Assembly (NCBI GenBank): GCA_947175975.1
Contig: CAMWOX010000071.1
Span: 1-7,566 of the forward strand
From: an uncultured Ruminococcus sp.
GTDB taxonomy: Bacteria; Bacillota; Clostridia; Oscillospirales; Ruminococcaceae
Direction of reading: 5' to 3'
DNA length: 7,566 bases
Part shown: piece by piece, positions 6,335 through 7,566 of the stretch
Layout of the letters: every line of letters starts with the position of its first letter
How positions within the stretch are numbered: position 1 is the first letter of the stretch
Made by a program: the position numbers and the translations under genes
The notes under the pieces: generated by a model
Told to the model about the DNA's origin: nothing
Databases searched by the model: none
Seen by the model: only the letters and a program-made list of their open reading frames with translations

Positions 6335-7459
6335 ATGCAAGAGATGACCGTAACAGCAAAAATACAAATCTGTCCTGACGATGCTGAAAAAGAACTGTTA
6401 TGTCAGACAATGAAAGCTTATCAGAAAGCCTGTAATTTTGTTTCAGAGCATATTTTCAGAACACATAATCTGAAACAAATGTCACTGAATCAGGAATTAT
6501 ACTATAATTTGCGTGAAAAATATGGTCTGCGTTCTCAGATGGCACAATCTGTTATTAAAACAGTCATTGCAAGATATAAAACAATTCTTGAAAATCAGAA
6601 AAAGTGGATAAAGGCAAATTTCAAAAGACCACAGTTTGATTTAGTCTGGAACAGAGATTATTCTTTGAATGAGAACCTGTTTTCTGTCAATACATTACAT
6701 GGAAGAATCAGAGTTTCTTATTTCAGTAAAGGCATGGAACAGTATTTTCGTGATAATTATAAGTTTGGAACGGCAAAGCTGGTATCTCGGAAAGGCAAAT
6801 ATTTTTTGTATATTCCAGTGACATCAGAAGTACAGGAAAGTGAATTAGCTGATATTTGCAATGTAATAGGTATTGACAGAGGTATCAATTTTGTGATTGC
6901 TACTTATGACAGCAGTCACAAATCCGGATTTGTCAGCGGAAGAATCATCAAACAGAAACGTGCGAAATATAAAAAGGTCAGACAGCAGTTACAGCAGAGA
7001 AAAACAAAATCTGCCAGAAAAAGGCTTAAAAAAATCGGCCAGAGAGAAAACCGTTGGATGCAGGACATCAACCACTGCATCACGAAGGCACTCACTGAAC
7101 AGAATCCGAAGCATACACTTTTTGTTCTGGAAGATTTGATCGGAATCCGTCAGGCAACTGAAAAAATCAGATTGAAAGACAGATATATTTCTGTCTCTTG
7201 GTCTTTCTACGATTTGGAACAAAAACTGATATACAAAGCAAAGAAACATCAGTGCAGTGTGATCAAAGTCAATCCGGCTTATACAAGCCAGACTTGTCCA
7301 GTTTGCGGACATACAGAAAAAGCAAACAGAAATAAAAAAATACACCTGTTCTGTTGTAAAAACTGCGGTTATCAGTCTAATGATGACAGAATTGGGGCTA
7401 TGAATCTGTATCGAATGGGAATTGAATATTTAGTACCAGATACAGTTACAACAGAGTAA
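6335..7459 (+). CDS. tnpB: TnpB, RNA-guided transposon-encoded nuclease (IS605 OrfB family)
   Basis: TnpB proteins are compact RNA-guided DNA endonucleases, relatives of Cas12, that cut DNA next to a target-adjacent motif using an omega RNA made from the element's right end. The 374 residues contain the whole nuclease. An N-terminal helical/beta recognition region is followed by RuvC-I with D181 in GIDRG, then a basic helical stretch (KQKRAKYKKVRQQLQQRKTK). RuvC-II has E266 in FVLEDL. A zinc finger follows with C321/C324 (CPVCG) and C341/C344 (CKNCG), and RuvC-III has D351 in SNDDRIGAMNL. All three acidic catalytic residues are therefore present, unlike nuclease-dead derivatives. The RuvC-III motif reads NDDRIGAMN where many homologues have RDVNAAxN. 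No tnpA accompanies it, so transposition would need a transposase supplied in trans. The start at ATG 6335 is chosen from the ribosome site. Confidence 0.95.
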   Translation: MQEMTVTAKIQICPDDAEKELLCQTMKAYQKACNFVSEHIFRTHNLKQMSLNQELYYNLREKYGLRSQMAQSVIKTVIARYKTILENQKKWIKANFKRPQFDLVWNRDYSLNENLFSVNTLHGRIRVSYFSKGMEQYFRDNYKFGTAKLVSRKGKYFLYIPVTSEVQESELADICNVIGIDRGINFVIATYDSSHKSGFVSGRIIKQKRAKYKKVRQQLQQRKTKSARKRLKKIGQRENRWMQDINHCITKALTEQNPKHTLFVLEDLIGIRQATEKIRLKDRYISVSWSFYDLEQKLIYKAKKHQCSVIKVNPAYTSQTCPVCGHTEKANRNKKIHLFCCKNCGYQSNDDRIGAMNLYRMGIEYLVPDTVTTE

Positions 7460-7467
7460 ATCTTTGC

Positions 7468-7503
7468 TGTAAGGGGCAATGTCAACTGTCCCACGATGTT
7501 ACA
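7468..7503 (+). repeat. Right-end stem-loop 1 (guide-RNA scaffold candidate)
   Basis: An outer stem, TGTAA (7468-7472) with TTACA (7499-7503), encloses a 6-bp stem, GGGGCA (7473-7478) with TGTCCC (7487-7492; one G-T pair), with an 8-base loop. It starts nine bases after the tnpB stop, where the scaffold of an omega RNA is expected. Confidence 0.6.
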
Positions 7504-7530
7504 TCAGTCTGCCGTATGGTATTCTAAAAA

Positions 7531-7560
7531 GGTAGGAGATTTTGAATCGTCTGCACTACC
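7531..7560 (+). repeat. Right-end stem-loop 2 near the window edge
   Basis: GGTAG (7531-7535) pairs with CTACC (7556-7560). An inner GATT/AATC pair (7538-7541 with 7545-7548) is separated by unequal loops of 2 and 7 bases. It may be the right-end subterminal hairpin of the IS element or the terminal structure of the omega RNA. Only six bases follow before the window ends. Confidence 0.5.
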
Positions 7561-7566
7561 GGATAG

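Larger units (their letters stand above)
7400..7560 (+). ncRNA. Candidate omega RNA (reRNA) spanning the tnpB 3' end and right end
   Basis: In characterised TnpB elements the guide RNA is processed from the 3' end of the tnpB transcript and ends with a guide copied from DNA just past the right end. Here the non-coding right end is well structured, with stem-loops at 7468-7503 and 7531-7560. Both limits given are approximate: the 5' limit inside tnpB is arbitrary, and the guide would begin at or after about 7560, so most or all of it is outside the window. The call rests on position and structure alone. Confidence 0.4.
6223..7566 (+). mobile_element. IS200/IS605-group element, IS1341-like (tnpB only), edges not resolved
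   Basis: The unit consists of a left-end hairpin (6223-6260), a promoter, an intact tnpB and right-end stem-loops (7468-7560). There is no tnpA (HUH transposase) in the window. Elements of this group lack terminal inverted repeats and target-site duplications, so the exact ends cannot be set by eye. The true left edge lies somewhere between the trkA -35 box (6167) and 6223; a TTGAC motif at 6196-6200 is one possible target-adjacent motif. The right edge may lie near or beyond 7560. The DNA looks more A/T-rich than the polyamine genes, consistent with transfer. Confidence 0.75.

Noticed and set aside
6989..7345. A 118-residue minus-strand frame inside tnpB, rich in Phe and Cys.
   Set aside because: It is the reverse reading of Lys/Arg-rich tnpB codons, with no initiation signal of its own.
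1..7566. CRISPR array, tRNA, rRNA, phage genes or toxin-antitoxin pair.
   Set aside because: No regularly spaced repeats, cloverleaf-like segments, rRNA motifs or small gene pairs were seen in the non-coding gaps, which are all short.

Overview
The window looks like part of a chromosomal contig from a gut-type, fairly low-GC member of the Bacillota, probably class Clostridia (Ruminococcus or Lachnospiraceae-like). This rests on the gene order nspC-aguA-aguB, strong AGGAGG-type ribosome sites, near-perfect TTGACA-17-TATAAT promoters and a zinc-finger TnpB of the kind common in these bacteria. It is an inference from content; no phylogenetic marker is present.

Region 1 (57-3225, + strand) is the end of a spermidine pathway operon: nspC (carboxynorspermidine/carboxyspermidine decarboxylase), aguA (agmatine deiminase) and aguB (N-carbamoylputrescine amidohydrolase). 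Both junctions are ATGA overlaps, so the three genes are translationally coupled. AguA and AguB turn agmatine into putrescine. NspC then decarboxylates carboxyspermidine, which a carboxyspermidine dehydrogenase normally makes from putrescine and aspartate semialdehyde. The arginine decarboxylase and the dehydrogenase are not in the window and are expected upstream. The first 55 bases are an exact copy of an internal piece of nspC (479-533), so the true upstream DNA, including the nspC ribosome site, is probably missing. This looks like an assembly edge or a local tandem duplication.

Region 2 (3226-3273) is a convergent intergenic gap holding one perfect 9-bp hairpin that can stop transcription from both sides.

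Region 3 (3274-6167, - strand) is a trkA-trkH potassium uptake operon: a TrkH-type membrane subunit and a double-RCK TrkA gating subunit. It is read from a consensus promoter at 6139-6167, and a small inverted repeat lies almost exactly at the predicted transcript start. trkA probably starts at a TTG codon.

Region 4 (about 6190-7566) is an IS200/IS605-group element of the IS1341 type. It has a subterminal left-end hairpin, its own consensus promoter, and an intact tnpB (RNA-guided nuclease family, RuvC residues and zinc finger present). Its right end carries two stem-loops and is the expected location of an omega (reRNA) guide RNA. No tnpA is present. The element sits immediately upstream of the trkA promoter and is transcribed divergently from it. 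The window ends in or just after the element's right end.

I see no strongly supported new system. The points most worth a second look are the 55-bp repeat at the left edge, the TnpB element with its guide-RNA candidate, and the compact divergent control region between trkA and tnpB.
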